Of a stretch of DNA of 64,000 nt, positions 11,774 to 27,500 are shown in pieces (position 1 is the stretch's first letter; each line of letters opens with the position of its first letter). The translations under genes and the position numbers were made by a program. Below the pieces are notes generated by a model, which saw only the letters and a list, made by a program, of their open reading frames with translations, was not told the origin of the DNA and ran no database searches. Origin of the DNA: Rotaria socialis (Eukaryota > Rotifera > Eurotatoria > Philodinida > Philodinidae); assembly GCA_905331475.1 (NCBI GenBank), contig CAJNYU010002662.1, forward strand, positions 9,874-73,873. Reading direction: 5' to 3'.

Positions 11774-12565
11774 TCAACCTACTTTAGCATCGGGTAGTTT
11801 CATAAATTTAACTAATTTTCCATATGTTTGATGTGATCGTATAGTGCCAGTTGTTTTCGGTTCCTGAAAAATACAAATACAATCAGTTGAAATTTCATTT
11901 CATAAATCTCATGGAGCTTTAAGATCAGCTAGCGAAAATCAAAAGTAGGATTCATCTCACATAAATAATATCCTCTACAACACATAATGATGTCATCTTG
12001 AATGCTTTTGACAATAAAGAAGATTTGAGCTTGTTCTAGAGATTTATTTTTTTGCTTCGTATTAGTCTTTTTTTCTTCTTTTTATAGTTTTCTTTCGTTG
12101 CTTACTTTTGTTAAAATTTGAATTTGATTTGTATTTATTTTTATAACTGGTTCTTCTTTTATTTCTTCGTATAGTATTTCCCAATCGATCTCATACAAAC
12201 CAAGAAATGATATTTCAGTTACAAATAATAAACGACTAAAAACAAACAGAGAAAATAAAAGCAATAATAAATAAATCTTATTATTCTACATTGATGTTGC
12301 CAACAAACACGATTGAGGACTTTCTGAACAAGTTATATGAGCAACGTATGTATCCGACTTTGAATATTTGCCATCTTCTAATCGCTAAAAATTCATTAGA
12401 ACAATGAAAAACAACACTTAGAAATCATGAAGATGGTAAATTTTACATTTAAAATATAGAAACCCATTGCTTCATGAGAAATATAAGGCCGAACAAGACC
12501 ATCACGACCAAGATGACGTGGATAACGAACACGACGAATAATTTCTTCTTGTTGAGCAGTTCTAA
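11774..12565 (-). other. VPS13 C-terminal PH-like domain exons
   Basis: Three exons are visible. One near 12450-12562 encodes [20 protein letters not shown] and [17 protein letters not shown]. One near 12105-12240 encodes [20 protein letters not shown], matching the RRGVLFV..G segment of VPS13A. The last exon (11774-11862) encodes [19 protein letters not shown] plus stop, matching the family end around REFGKIINFKTPEDA. The tail is short compared with human VPS13A. Confidence 0.8.
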
Positions 12566-15500
12566 AAGATAATTAAATATTTGACCAATATACGTTCTCC
12601 TTATTCTTCTATAAATGATGTAAATATAAGAAATTTTATTAACGTGTCATTGTGTATTTATATGATGGATATCATTTTAAGAATTCTACTTTTTATTTTT
12701 CTGCGTTGTTATTAAGAATCTTTTCTGGTATAAATGTTTTATCGTTAAATATGCATCATAGTAGAAGTTGCCTACACTCATAGTAACGATTATTAATGTT
12801 CTAGTTCTATATTTTTTCAACTACTACTAAGCATGTGCAATTATGGATGGCATCAAACTTTTGATTCATACTTGTCACAGAGGCGTAACTACAGAATCGT
12901 AGGTAGTATGTTATTGCCGTACAATATTAAGAAGTAATCAATGCTTTATTACGCCGATCTTGATAATTATTCTGTTTTTCTTTCTCATGTTATCAAGACA
13001 GCGACTAAAGTAACCTACATTTACCTATGCCAGTCGATTGCTAATGACTACAGATTACATGTAGTTATTTTATGTCTTATCGATTTCGATCATTTTAATG
13101 AATCATAAAGATCCATCTGAATGTCAATATTTTAGCTCATATTCTCTTCACTCTTATGTATAATTAAACTATTTAGTAATCATTTCTAATGACTAAATAG
13201 AGATATTGACTATCAGATATAGATACTATGCATGCTGCTATACAATTTTTATTTCAGTATTCGTAGCATACTATATTATTTAATAATAGAACCATGTATT
13301 ATAATAATCTTGATCGGGATAGACAAAGGGCTCAATCGATATGAAGTCGATGTTAAAAATTTAGTTTTAGAATGATAAATTTATGAATATATTTAAAAAT
13401 ATGCTATACAGTTTTTTCTTTCACATTATTGCATGATATATATATATATCATAGATTTGTGACAACAATGTATGTTCGTTTCATAATACAGGCGAAGCAT
13501 CAATCGGATCTTTTTTTGTTAATCTGTTTCATCATAGTTTTATCAGTACGGAACTGACTATTTCCTTTGATTCATACAAGCAGAAATAATACGATTGATA
13601 ATATAAATTTTTGCTGCATAGATTGCATCACTTAATATTCAATAATAAGCAATTTTTTTCGTATATCAACTGAAACCCGAGGAAATTCTATGCTCTCATT
13701 GTACTTCTAGAAAAAGAGCCGTTTTTTTCCTAATATACATAAAGATGAATAGAATAGTTATGATAACAAACATGTCGACTATCCAAGCTCGTACCATTTT
13801 ATTTCTAATTGCAAGATCTTTTTAATTACTTCTATTGTAGTCCTGATAGATTTCAGATAAAAGTAGCTATGTAGAGCAAAGAAGATTAGGGGCGTTCTAG
13901 ATTAACTGATTATTTCTACACGGATGACAATTTGCCGACATAGAAATATCTATTTCTGTAGAAAAAAAGTCTATTTTACCTTTTGATTAAATCAAGCGAT
14001 GTACTAGCAAAATCCACAACACCACCTGTTGGCCGCGCGACAAGACCAATAACACCTTGTCCTAATCCCTTAAAAAAACCAGATGCTCCACCATGTTGTG
14101 CTCCTCTTATTGGTTTGGACACTACACCTTTCACACCATCAACAAAACCCTATTTAAAAATAGATCGAAATTAAATCAAATCTAAAATTAAGTATTTAAA
14201 GATAATATCAACAAACCATAACGACATTTTTTCCACCTATAGCAATATGTGTCGTAGCAGTAACACCTGGTTCTTTACGTCGAATACGTGATGCTTTATA
14301 ATCTTCATCGAATGTTAAATTTGCTAAACCTTTTCCAACTACACTGGTTATTTTGGAAAAAGCACCAGCAGCACCACCCACAGCTGAACCAAATAATACT
14401 CGTACACCGGTTGCTACACCTTCAGCGAATTCCATGGGACCTTGAACTGCACCCTAAGTAGCGATAAAACACAAATGTTATGATTATTTTTTTTAGTTTT
14501 AATTTTCAATTTTACTTTATATGGTTCATAGAAAAACGATTCGACACCTTCAGCAAGACCACGAATAACACCAAGTGGATTTCCAAGTACATCAAGTCCA
14601 AGTACTAACACATGAATCTGTTTCATAAACTGATTTTGATAATGAGCTGTAACTTCTTTTGTTATTTTTGTTGTCGTGAATTTATCATGATTTCGTTCAT
14701 AATAGCCCAAACTAGAAATAAAAAGCAATAACTTAAGCGAAAATCATCGAACAAAAAAACAACAATAATAATTTTACCGTAAAATAACATCTTGTACTTC
14801 GGCAACATTCAATGTTTGTAATAGAAATCCTACTAATGGATATTCAGCTAGTAATTCTTCAGTTGGTTTTGATCCGTGCATTGAAAAACTAACATGAATC
14901 TAAACAAAAGTTTTTAGTTAGGGAAAAGAGAAGAACAACAAAATAAAATAAGAATCTTTCAAATACTTTGAGTGGTGATAAATGAATATTATCAAAAAGC
15001 ATTTCTGTTTCACTCGATGGACTCTCGATTTGCCCTTTAATAATAGTATGAAGCGGTTTCTTAATTTGTTCTAAATCAGTATTCATATTGATGGTCATTG
15101 GTGTACTACTCTGTTTGAAAGAGAAAAAAAAACGAAAGGTCAAAACAGGAAAATGGAAAAAATACAAACATTTTCAGTTTGAAAAAATCCAAGAATAGCA
15201 ACAATTAAACCTTGATCAATTTGAACAGCGAACTCTTGAATAAGTATTTTAAAATATTTAAATTGCATGATATTTGATTGTGCTGCTTTAGATTGATAAA
15301 CACTTAATTCAACAAATGGTTTTTCAGCGTGATCACTTTCTGATCCTTTTGACGGGATTGGATAAAGCATAACAGGAAATATTGTATAATCAAGTTGATT
15401 ATCAATTTGTACACGATTAATACGTATATGTAAAGCAGAATCGGATGCTGACCATGAATAATCAATCGATAGACCATCTAATGCCTGTCTTGTAGCTGTC

Positions 15501-18500
15501 TTTTTATGATGTCTAGAATGAACTAATGTCGCCACATCGCCTCGAAATGAAACTTCCTAACAAAAAAAAAGCAAAATAAATGGTTAGTTTGAAATTGAAG
15601 GTCGAAAAGAAAAACGGATCAATTTTACTCGAAATCCATCAATTCCATATATTTTTCGTTGAAGGTTTGTATCATTTGGATTAATTTTCAAGTTTATGGT
15701 ATGATCTTTATAAAGTTCTTCTAAATGTGCATTGACATCGTTTGATAAAGGTTTAACATGATTCTTTTTCATTTCAGTCCAAACAGGTTTGGACTTGTTT
15801 AAACTTATATAAAGCATTTCTTCGTGTGTTATATCATTGACAATAGAAATGCCAATATCATGTATACTAATCTTTAGATGTTGATCCATGGCTTCAGCTG
15901 CTGACGATGATGACGCCTATATAAATGACTGACTAAATGCTTTTTCTTCTTTAAATAAAAATCAAGTTCATACTTTTCCATCTGCTTCTTGTATTTTTGC
16001 AGATTCGACAAAGAGTAAAACTGTTTGAATGCCATCATCGAATATCTTATAGGCTATTTTTTGTCCACCATCACCATCAAATATACCACTTTTTGACTGT
16101 AGAGAAAATTTTTAATTAATGAAGTTTTAGTGTTGACTATTTTATTGAATAATCGATGAATATTTAAGAAATAAGAATCTGTTCATCTCAATCAAGTTTT
16201 CAACAATTTATCACGAAAAAAAAGAGGGTCATTCAGACAGCTTAAATGCTGTTATATCTCTGGTCTTGAGTGTCAACAGATGCGTAACAGCAGTTAATAA
16301 AGTTGCCTTAGATTGATTTAAAGAGATTAAAGATTTTCATAGAAGAAGAAGCATTGCATTTAGGAATAAATTTTTCAAATATACAAACAATATCTAATGG
16401 CTATTTCATTCTATATTAGTATTGATTAAATAAATTGGAACAGTTTTACCCTTACAAGATACAGTGTACATATTTTCCTATTTGAAACTTTTTTGAAAAC
16501 ATTTAAAACAATACGATGAAATAATAGGATGTGGATTGAAGATAATTTTCTGTTTTTTTTTTATCAAAATTCATGTAAATAGGTAATTGTGTACCACAAA
16601 TACACTTACTTTTGATTAATGATACATAGATGCTTGGGGCTATACACATATGTGATCGAAAACAAACAAAGGAAAATAGATAGTACTATAAAAAATGGCA
16701 TTCTTTTACAAATCATATAATCTCCACGAACTACGGAACATCATTTAGTATGAATCAGCTATTTCATCCGATCGAATACATAGCACTTGTAAGTTTATGT
16801 TCGACGAAATTAAATAAATCTAAATAACATCCAAGTTCCAACCGAATGCAAGAATAAATATAGATAACTCTTCATATGTATATGGTCGATAGATCTTTAA
16901 TCTTGCAAAGAAACAAGAATCCTCATTATGAAGGAGTAGATAAAATGACGATCTTCTAAATGTTTGAGGTATACTGTAGTTAGTAATTTTTCTTTATTAA
17001 TGTATAGAAAATTTTTTCATTTCTATCTATCCATACATGTTGGTATAGTTTAATGAAAATGTTATTGATTGATTGTTCAATGACTTATATCGATTATCAG
17101 CTAATTTCATCGCTACAACAGATTATATTGACTATCAGCGAAAACGACGGCTAATTTAAAAGATCTCTTTTATTTTAATTACTCTGAAAAAGAAAAGTTA
17201 AGTTCTCAACTCCAAAATACGCGTTTTTACGATTACGAAGTTGATTTAAGCCAAACGAAAATCTGTATTACAGATCAGAAAACAATGTTATCATCTTCAG
17301 ATTTCAAATTTTTTCATGAAAGCTCAAAGGGATTTTTAGGAACCTTTAGGTATTTGAAGCATCGTGCCACAAATGAGATTCTATTAAGATAGTGTGTTGA
17401 TTTTGTACCGAAAATGTTATAGGAACTGTGTTGTTTTTTACATTTGGTTAAAAAAAAACCGATCGATAAAATATTACAGATTATGATCAAAAGTTGGCAT
17501 TTGAATATATTTAATTATTACAATGAAACTAATGGTACATACTGCACTCAAACTAGTGATAAAATATTTTAGCAGTAAAAGCCAATTACTTACACTAAAA
17601 TCAATTTTAGTTGACTTAGATTCACATGATACCAATAATTCTCTTGGTTTCAATGGATCTATCCATGTATAATAAACATACTGTAGTGGTGGCAGAATTT
17701 CTGAGCGTCTATATTAAAATAAAAGTTAATTAGTTGAATTTTGTTGAAAAAGAAAACAATAATCATTTAAAACTTACACATCGGTAATTTGACAAAAACC
17801 AACTGGCTCTTTAGCTAAACAATTTACAATTAGCAAAGGTGCGTCGCCAATTTTATAATCTTCAAAAATAATTTTGACACCATCAAAATCTGTTGCTGCT
17901 ACTTCTACGAAAATTGCTGGATGTTCTTCATCATCCATACGTAAAAGCGTTCGATGCTTTTGGTTCATTTTAAATGCGCTCGACGTTACACGAGTATCTG
18001 CATAGCGAATACGTGCTAAAATATCTTTGATATTTCGTGGCCAAAATGGAATCAACTGAAATGATTGTTCATATATTAAAACAAAATTTTAAAAGTAGAT
18101 TTATTTACTTGATCAGGATTTATTATTTCCCATTGATCTTGTTCTTGATCAGATAAGACTTCTACTATTTCAATTCCAATCTTTGAAAAGCCAATGAAAA
18201 ATGATGATAGTCAAATAAAAACTTTGTTTCAACATACCGTGGATTTATTGACAATAACCATTGCAGGTGAGAGTGTAACAAGTTTTGTTAAACCAAATGA
18301 GCTTGTTGCAATATCCACACAAATCTATTCGAAAAAAATTCTCTTAACAAAACATTTTCTCTATCTAATTATTTATTTTACCATATATGTACGATTATTG
18401 GATACTTTACAACTTGTTAAACCGGTACTTTTAATGACATCAAGAGAAAATTTCTCAGAAAATTTTGCCACCGCATCAGTTTGTTCAAGACTATGAACGC

Positions 18501-21500
18501 ATATTTGTCCCTGATTATAAAATTATAAGTTTTACATTCTTTTATTCTAGATAAATATTTTACTTTTTTGCTTGCTTCACTTGTAAAACTATCTGGACAA
18601 ACTAAATATGGTGTTTCGATAACATCAATAAATGTTCGATTATTTTCAATCTATCGAATAAAAACATAAAAACATGATAAAATTAAGAATTTTTCCTACT
18701 TGAAAATCAATTTTAAGATCGGAACGATTGATAATCCAAAATGGTGAAAATATTAACAATCGATATGATTCATGATAAGCATCAACGCGTAAAATCATTC
18801 GCTTTAAAAATAAAAGAAAAAGTATAAAAATTCTGTTTGTTTTTCTTCCAAAGATTGTTTTACTAATATTTGTTGTGAGTGTGGAGCAGTTTCACTATGG
18901 AAGACAACAAGATGTTCATTTTTATCACCTTTTCCTTCGACTTTCAAATCAACAGGTTCAGATATCCATTTTATGTTATCATATGATGGAATCTAATGAT
19001 GAAAGAAGTCATTTTAAATACTAACAAATAAATAGTTTACCGTAAAAACTAAATTAGAACTTCTTTTACCAGATGTACATAAATGTAATTGACTTGGTTT
19101 TAAAGCGAATTGTTCGCCATTCTAAATAAAAAAATAAAATTATTCATCGCTATGTATATCATAACGTAAAAGCAAAGCTACAATATACGCATAAAAATAT
19201 GAACTTTCGTAGTTATCATACAAAAAAACTTATTTATTTAAGATAAAACATCTTGCTTCAATAGTATTTCATTATAATATTTGATCTGACTACATATTTA
19301 CTATTAAGAGTATAAACTAAAAGAATGCTGAAAACAAATATATCCCTAGATGTTTAAAATTAAACTGCTTCAATGTGATTTTCAATAGTAATGGTATCGT
19401 CTTCCGATATTGCAATTCAATTTGAAATACCTCACCGAATTCTTCACGAAATAAAACAATAAAATTTTATCGATAAAATAGAGTGTATTGAATAATAGAA
19501 AATGATATAAACGCATGATGGAATATATGAGCTACAACAAACAGGTCAAATACTTCATAATTTCCATATCACAATTTCGGCAATATTTCTTTGCAAATAC
19601 GACTATTTGTGATAATTTTCCTTAATCAATAAATCCGTTTGTGTTTATAAATCTTATATAAAAATATTCTGTATTAGCAAGCAGTACATATAATTTATAG
19701 TGAAAAAAGTAATTATGAATCATTTGTTACTATAATATGATAAGAATTTACTAGTGATCAAATTTTTAATTTTTATTCATTTTCAATTCGCTCAACTAAT
19801 TAATAAGATCATACTTATTCTAAGTAGAATCTGAGACTTACATCAACTGAACATTCAATATCAATTGGCAAAAGGTTTGTTAAATAAAGTGCTGAATGAA
19901 CATGAAGATTAAAAATTGTACGCTCAGATTGATCGGTATTTTCTGTGTAAGATCCAATTAGTTCTTTAAAAACCTTTAAATAAATAAATAATATACACGT
20001 ATATCGAAAATTATATTCAAAAATTCTTACAATAAAGTTTGCTTCATTTCCACTTTTTAATTTCAGCATTCTTTCTTCTGCATATTCTTTTTCCCAATCA
20101 AATGAAAAAAAATCGTGTATTTCTTCACCTCTATATAAATGAGCAATATTCTGTTTTCTTTTTTGTATAATTAATTAAAAATAATTTTACTCGTCGATTG
20201 CAATAAATATCGGTGAACTTGAATATGTATAAAGCAAATCAATCGGTACGTGATAATCTTTATTAATTTCAATTCTTGCTAATCGTTTACGAATGTTTGG
20301 ATCAGTCGCATCAACACTTAAAACAAGTAATGGTAATGTAGTGCTATTATAAATTCGAACTATTGAGCTAAGAGTGATGCGTCGACGTTCATTTTGCATT
20401 TGAGTATCACAAAGCATTTGTATAGGCCAATTTGGATTCAAGGATTGACCTAAGTCATATACACGTTTCACTGTGCGACTAATGCTAACCGTTTTAACAG
20501 CACCTTGAATCTACGAAATAAGTATTTATTCATAAAAAAAAATACTAGTAGTTCATGATGAAAAAATGTTTTAGTACAGAATATTCGCCAATGTTTCTCT
20601 CATTTAAAGGAAAAAAAAGTAAAATACGACAAAATCTATATCAGAATGAAAAGTTTTCACTGTTTCTGACTGCATGTTGAACAGTTTTTTATCCGCGCAG
20701 ATACAACTGCCATCATATTGTTTCAAATAGAAATAAAATAGTACCTATGAAGAATACTGTTTGATCGATCCTTTTAGCTCGGTTGAAAAGTATTTAAAAA
20801 TAGTTGACAAGAGAAGTTTTTCATTTTATCCATTACTTTGCAGTGAAAACTATTTGAAACATGTAGACAGAAATGATTTTTCAATATTGTGAAAATATTT
20901 TGGTGTCTTAGCTAGTTGCTGCGGAGATTCTGAATTTCTACAGTATTTTTTTGGAATGAATTTTAAAATTCATCTCAACCAAAGTAAAATAACTAATTTT
21001 CAAGCGTCGACTCAAAAATTTGCATAATGAGATTTCCTGACTCGAAGATTTCCTTGTGAAATATTTTAAAACTCTCCCATCGTTACAAAAGAAAATAGAT
21101 TCTATTCGCGTATATCTTTGTGCTACGCTTTTGTTTTTATTTTTACCTTAACAGTAAATTCTTGTCGTCGCGTTACATTTTGTTCATCAATAACTGAAAG
21201 TCTTCCAGCTGTTTGATGTTCATTAGATATATTTAGTGGAATTGATTCATTGAATTTAAGAGTCATTGATTTTAACGATGGATTGTTAGCAAACTTTAAA
21301 AGAAGTTAATAAGTAAAACACGAAAAACAAGAAAATATTTTTAGTATATACTTGAAGTCCATCTAAACAATCAATAAATATGTCTTGTCCCGTTTCATTA
21401 AATAAAGATAACATCGATTGATCATCCGCATCATCGCTTGGTGGTAATCGTTTGTTATAAACATCATTAAATAAAGCCGATAAGCGTTGAACAAGATCAA

Positions 21501-24500
21501 GACCAGTTTTGGTTATTGTTATATTAAGTAATTGATCAGCACATATAACTATGTTTTGTTTTGGTTTTGACGATGAAACACTTTCTTTACGTTCGCGTGC
21601 ATCTATTGATGGTGATGATTCAGCCGTTTCTGTCAATGGAAGAGCCTTTAAATTAAAAAAAAGGAAAATAAATAAATTTCATGTTTGAAATTAAATATTC
21701 GATGTATTAAATGAGCTTAGTTAGGCATAACTCCATCACCAACAATACTAGTAACATACGTTGTATATAGTTTTTCGGTAATATTCGATATCTTTTCGTG
21801 CCTGAAATGATGAATTAATCAAATTCAGCTTCTTTTAGATATATTATCTTTAAATAATCGACATTAACCATTAGTTTGACAACTACAAAAAGCAGTTGAT
21901 GCTTTCCCTATGTATGTTACCCATCGCGTCATCTATTCGACACTTGTTTAACTCTATCTGGCATTCTATAAAATAGAGTATTAATTGAAAAAAAGACCTA
22001 AAAAAAACTCTCGAGATCAGATTCGATAGAATCTAAAATACATCAGTTCAATTAGAATCGCCCAGAGATATAAATGGTTATTAAAACCATAACTTCGAAT
22101 GAAACATTATGTTAATCGAAAAAACAAAAAATTTAATTCATATTCTTACAGGTGAGATTGAACAAGCAAGATACCATGGTGAAAGAGCTGCACCATCAGC
22201 ATCTACTGTTGGTTCAATAAGTGGCTCCCAAGCAAGCATATTTTCATTGTACAATGCTGCCTCAACATTGACTGTCGATTCAAGTATCATCTAAATAGAT
22301 GAAAAGATGAAACAAAAATGAATTAAAATCTAAAAATTGATTACATTCGATGACCAATTTTGAACATCAGCCGTTAAATTTGATAAACACATGGCTACAA
22401 CAGATTTTGTTACTGAACCTAATCCAACCTCAAGTTTTATTTGAATTGTTTCCAACGCTAACATTAACTAGAAAAAAGCAAATATATTTTATTTTGAGTA
22501 AAAAGTAATTTGTTTTTATTCTCCAAATTTCAATACTTTTTGTGCTAATGGTTTTTTAATTTCTTCGCTTTCTTTAATTTGATTGGTTTCTTGAGTAATA
22601 GCTTGCTGTTGTGGTTCATTATTTTCTTGCGATTGTTGTTCATAGTCTAATTAAAAAAATTAATGAATTAAAGTCGCTAAAAATATTTAATAAAACCTTT
22701 TGTAAACCAAAAATTTGCACCCTTAATGGACTTCGGATCAAATAGTGCTTTCGAATCGATTTTTTCTATTTGATCTTTTGTAATTGCCTAAAATTTTTGA
22801 CAACAACAAAAAGATATATTTCTGCTAGACATTTTCCTTCCTGTTAACCTGTAATGTGCCTAATGAACTTGTGACACCAATTAGAGTTCGAATAGCAGCT
22901 GGTGCTATACTAACAATAATCTCTGATATTCGTACATCCATTTTTTGTTGTTCATTATTCATTGATAAGAAAAGATCAATTTTAGCCGGTTGTAAAATCT
23001 GAAAGCAATGAATCAATTATTACACACATACAATTGATTGTTTTCTCAACTTACACGATATTTTATTTTTGATTCAAGATTATTAGAATCTCGTATTTCA
23101 GCATAATTTGAGCTATAAACTGTTAAATTTTTTAACCAACCATATAATTGTGTCTCATTACCAATCATTATCATACGTAATTGTAAAGCTAACTAAAAGA
23201 TTTAATTTGATTTTAAATGACATAATCTGCAAATCAATAGACTAACGCTTACATCAAGTACAAGGCAATTCGAATTTGAATTATGTTGGTCTTCAAGTAG
23301 AATTATTTCAGGGTTTTTGACAATAACATCCATTCGAGTTTCAAGTTCTGAATCTGCATCAGGCGCCGCTGCATTCTGAGTAGTCGTAGCTGCAAAAGAA
23401 ACTCTTATATTATAGTATAAAGATATTCGTTCTAAAACGATTTCATACGTTTTGATGATGCTGTAGAAGTCTTTGAAGTAATAACTGCTGGTTTGTTGTC
23501 GATTTTTGTTCGATTTTGATCATTTTCTCCTTGATCCATTGTAGTTATTGGTGGTTGTTCAATGGCTTTTTTCGTTTCAACATTACCCGACGGTAAACCA
23601 GAAATAAAAAAATCTTGTAAAGTCATTAAATAATCCAAACTGATACAAATATAAAGACTTTCAAGTTGTGCAGTTACTAACAAAAACGAACTAATTGAAA
23701 ATACTTTAATTAAAAATTATTTTGCCTACATAGTCGAAGTCCGATTGAACGTGATTGGCTTTTTGGTTGGAATTCAAAGGATGCAATAAACATATGAGTA
23801 TTAGGATCAACTGTAAAATGTCGATCCATCATACGTGTTACACTTGTCGATTTATTTGTTTCACGGAGATCATCGAGTAGGAAATTTTTTACACGTGCCG
23901 TAGCTTTATAACTTCCGTCAGAACTTTGACGAAATATTGCTTCAAGTGCTTCTATTTCAACATAGGCTAATTTTAATTTATCATTGCGTGGCCCACGGCG
24001 AACACTCTAATAAAAATATTAAATATGGAAAAATGAAGATTATTTAAAAACGAGAATCTGATATTCAGTTTATACATGATAATGACTTCTAAAATATTCA
24101 TCTATAGTATATTAGATGTCTGTACTGTTTTCATTCGAAATGTCGGTGAGGCTTTTATATCAATAAATCCAGTCATAATATTAACTTGTACATCTATCTG
24201 AAGAATTCATATATAGATTGTTATATATAGTAACTGTGAACAATAATGATTGATCTAAAGAATTATCAGTATTTTAAGGATAGGGCTTTGGAAAAACTAG
24301 AGGTCGGATTATTTTTCAAACAAAATCAGTCGAATCATTTTTCCAGACACTAGATAATATAAATGCTTTGTATATCAGTCGATTCTATGCTTATGGCACA
24401 CTCAATTGATGAGCTATGTAGACTAACTACATCCACACTAACAATACTACGCTAATAGCAGTAGAAGTCTTATACACACTGATATTTGAGTACAAATAGG

Positions 24501-27500
24501 CTCGGAAAAAAATGACTATAGCCCCCTCTTGTCAGTACTAGATCAATTTGTGTTTTTTTTTCTATTTCAATCTATCCAAAAAGAAACAATATACTGTTAT
24601 GAACAATCGTCTTTTTCTTTTTATAGAACAAGAAATGTCGCAATGAATCTTCCATAATTAAGGAAACTGGTATGAAAGGTTTTTGATAAATTTGTCTGAA
24701 TGCTTTTTCTCTGATAAATATGCAAACAAAAATCACAAAAATTTGCTTAGAATGTAAGAAGTTCTTCTAAGATTTTCTAAGGATATTCGTTAATACTGAT
24801 CTTGACTATAAACACAAGGTGTTTTACAACAATGAATATAACGCTAAAAGTCGAGAAGAAAATATTGTTTTTGTTATAAATAGAACTAACCAAATCGGAT
24901 TCTCCAAGATAAAGTGTTAATGCCAATTTTTTGATTTCTGCTCGAAGTTTAAGTGTTGGTACTACTACATCCGTGATGAGAGATTCTAAAACAAATGACA
25001 GTACAATGTATGAGTTTATTTTTCAAAAAATAAAAAATAACATTCATCTGACGAACCTTTCTGTTTCTTGATAACATCATTTCTTAATTTATCTTCTTCT
25101 TTTTCTTGTACTTCTTGTCTATAGCGATACTGTTCATTTTGAAAACTGTCAGGTATTTCATCACGAATATTTTCCGAAAAATTCTCCATTAAAACTCTCA
25201 TGACACATGAATAATCATCTTTTGCTAATCGAAACTATTGAAATAAACAAAAGAAAAGAAGAATTAATAAAGAAAAGAAACAAAAGCAAAAGCAAGGCAT
25301 CAAAACTTACATGAACAAGGCCCCATTCCACTTTAATTAAAATTCCTGGTTCAGTTTTAACTTTTTCTGGATAAAGTAAACGATTAATTAATGTATTTAA
25401 TTCAGCACATTCGAGTAAAATAGCTTCACCGATTATATTACAGTCTTGATCAAGTTTAACACGACTAGCTAGAACCTTTTCCAATCGAACATTTTGTCGT
25501 TCAACAAGAGACTTTTTTGGATCATCATCAAAACTTGTTTTTAACGTTAGTTTACCCAAATCCAACAAAAGTGCTTGATCAGAATATGAATTTGTCGGAA
25601 TAATTATATTTGGTGCATTAAATGTTATATCAAGATGAACTTTAAATGCTTGTTCTTGTAATTTTTGTACTTGTCCATAAGCAGCATCGGCTTGTGTTGA
25701 TGCTATATTCAGTGCAGCTTTCGTTATATTTAATGAATTAAGAAAACCCTTGAAAGCAAAAGTACGAAATTGAACAAAAATACAAAATTTTCTTCAAAAT
25801 GCTTTACCAAAACTGCGTCAATATGTTTGAATAGGAAAACAATGTTTGCTTTAGCAAATTGAACTTTAACATCACAATCAAATGTATCTATAGTTTTGTC
25901 ATATCCTTCGGGATAATTAAATAATGATAGATCAACACGAAGTAATTCTTTATCATCGCCTTGTTGAGAAATAATCTAAACAAAAATTATAGATAAAATA
26001 AACATTTGACAATAGTAATTTCTCTCTCTTTTTTTCTTCTTTTCTCTCATACTTTTCGATATCGTGCATTCTTATATGGATCCAAAATACGTAAATCAGA
26101 TAGAATTAGATTGACTAACGTTTTCTCCGGTGCTTGTGATACATACGCTTTGACACCTAAATAGAACAAAATTAGATTTAAAACTGGAAAAGAATTTTGT
26201 TTTCTTACCTTGAACTTGTATATCAAATAATTTTGCTTGTTTTGATGCAAGTATTATTCGGAATTCTTCTAAATCAGCATCAATTTTAACTGAAGGTGCA
26301 GCTGGAACATCTAAAAGTTAATAAAGTGAATGTTCAGTAGAGTTCGAGAATTCAAACAAATCAACATATGTTTAATAAAACTTCGGATTCTTGAAATCGG
26401 ATGAACAACTAGAATAACTACTGATATATGCATAGATATACTCAATAAATAATTCGACGAAATTATTAATTTAATTTAATTCTAAACATTTCTAAAGATA
26501 TTATTTATATTTAAGACGTATGCGTAGGTCGATGAAACGCTTTTAGAATTTATTTGGCAAATGTTGAAGTTAAACTATGTTAGTTTCAAGCTGTTTTCAT
26601 CATTAGAATAGAACGTAACTTGTTGGAGAAAATATTCGACACTCATTTCATTCTTTCCTAGTCATATTTTAATGTTATCAGAAAAATAATAAAATACGTT
26701 TTTTAAATAAATGATTGTTGTCTTTCTATGCGAGGAACGTCTAACAGTCAATACTAGTTTCTCGTGGTTCAGTTACAATTCTATATTTCAATCTCGGTTT
26801 ATGCGACTTTGGAGAGGAATCTCTTATCTAATTAATCATCTTTATATTGACACTGTATGTATTTTAACGATTTATGAATTTTTTTGTATGAAGTACGCAT
26901 TGCTATTATATTGTTGTTACAACATTGTATGTTTTAGATATTTTTCCAGTCGATATCATGACTTTTTTGAAAGATATCAAGAAAACTAGTTTTTTGCATT
27001 TTTAATTAAACTTGAGAATGGAAAGAATTTCAATTATTGTAAATATCTTGGCACTTTTGATTTGTTTCTATCCTGAAATATATGCATCGAATATATCTCG
27101 ATATTTGCATAATCTAATGGATATATTTTTACCGTAGTCCTCTCTTATGGTTAGAACAAGAAAAAAGATATAAAACCTTTATAATAAATACTTTTTCCAA
27201 GGATCTGCCGTTAAAAAAAATTTCAAATCAAAACTCAGTTTCCCTCATGGGTATCATGATACACTATTGAAAAGCACCTGAAGATTACAATATTTCAGCT
27301 GCAATAAAAATATAGATCAAAACTTCTCGAGGGATTTCTATTAATTAATTAGTTTTACATATACTTTCGACACAAACATGAGTGACATTTAGAGAATTTC
27401 ATTTGCTAACTATGTATTCTAAAGTTTTCAGCTTCGACCCGATTCATTCCGTTGAGATATGAAAACTTCAGTATGAAAAAAAAAGGAACAATATCATTTC

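Noticed and set aside
13983..14174. 63-codon plus-strand open frame
   Set aside because: It is the antisense of a strongly conserved VPS13 exon ([12 protein letters not shown]...[12 protein letters not shown]), which explains its unusual proline-rich composition.
22109..22294. 61-codon plus-strand open frame
   Set aside because: It lies antisense to a VPS13 coding exon, has no family features, and its openness follows from the codon bias of the opposite strand.
26711..26989. 92-codon plus-strand open frame inside a VPS13 intron
   Set aside because: Composition is dominated by Phe, Tyr, Ile and Cys as in random AT-rich sequence, with no motif or splice context.
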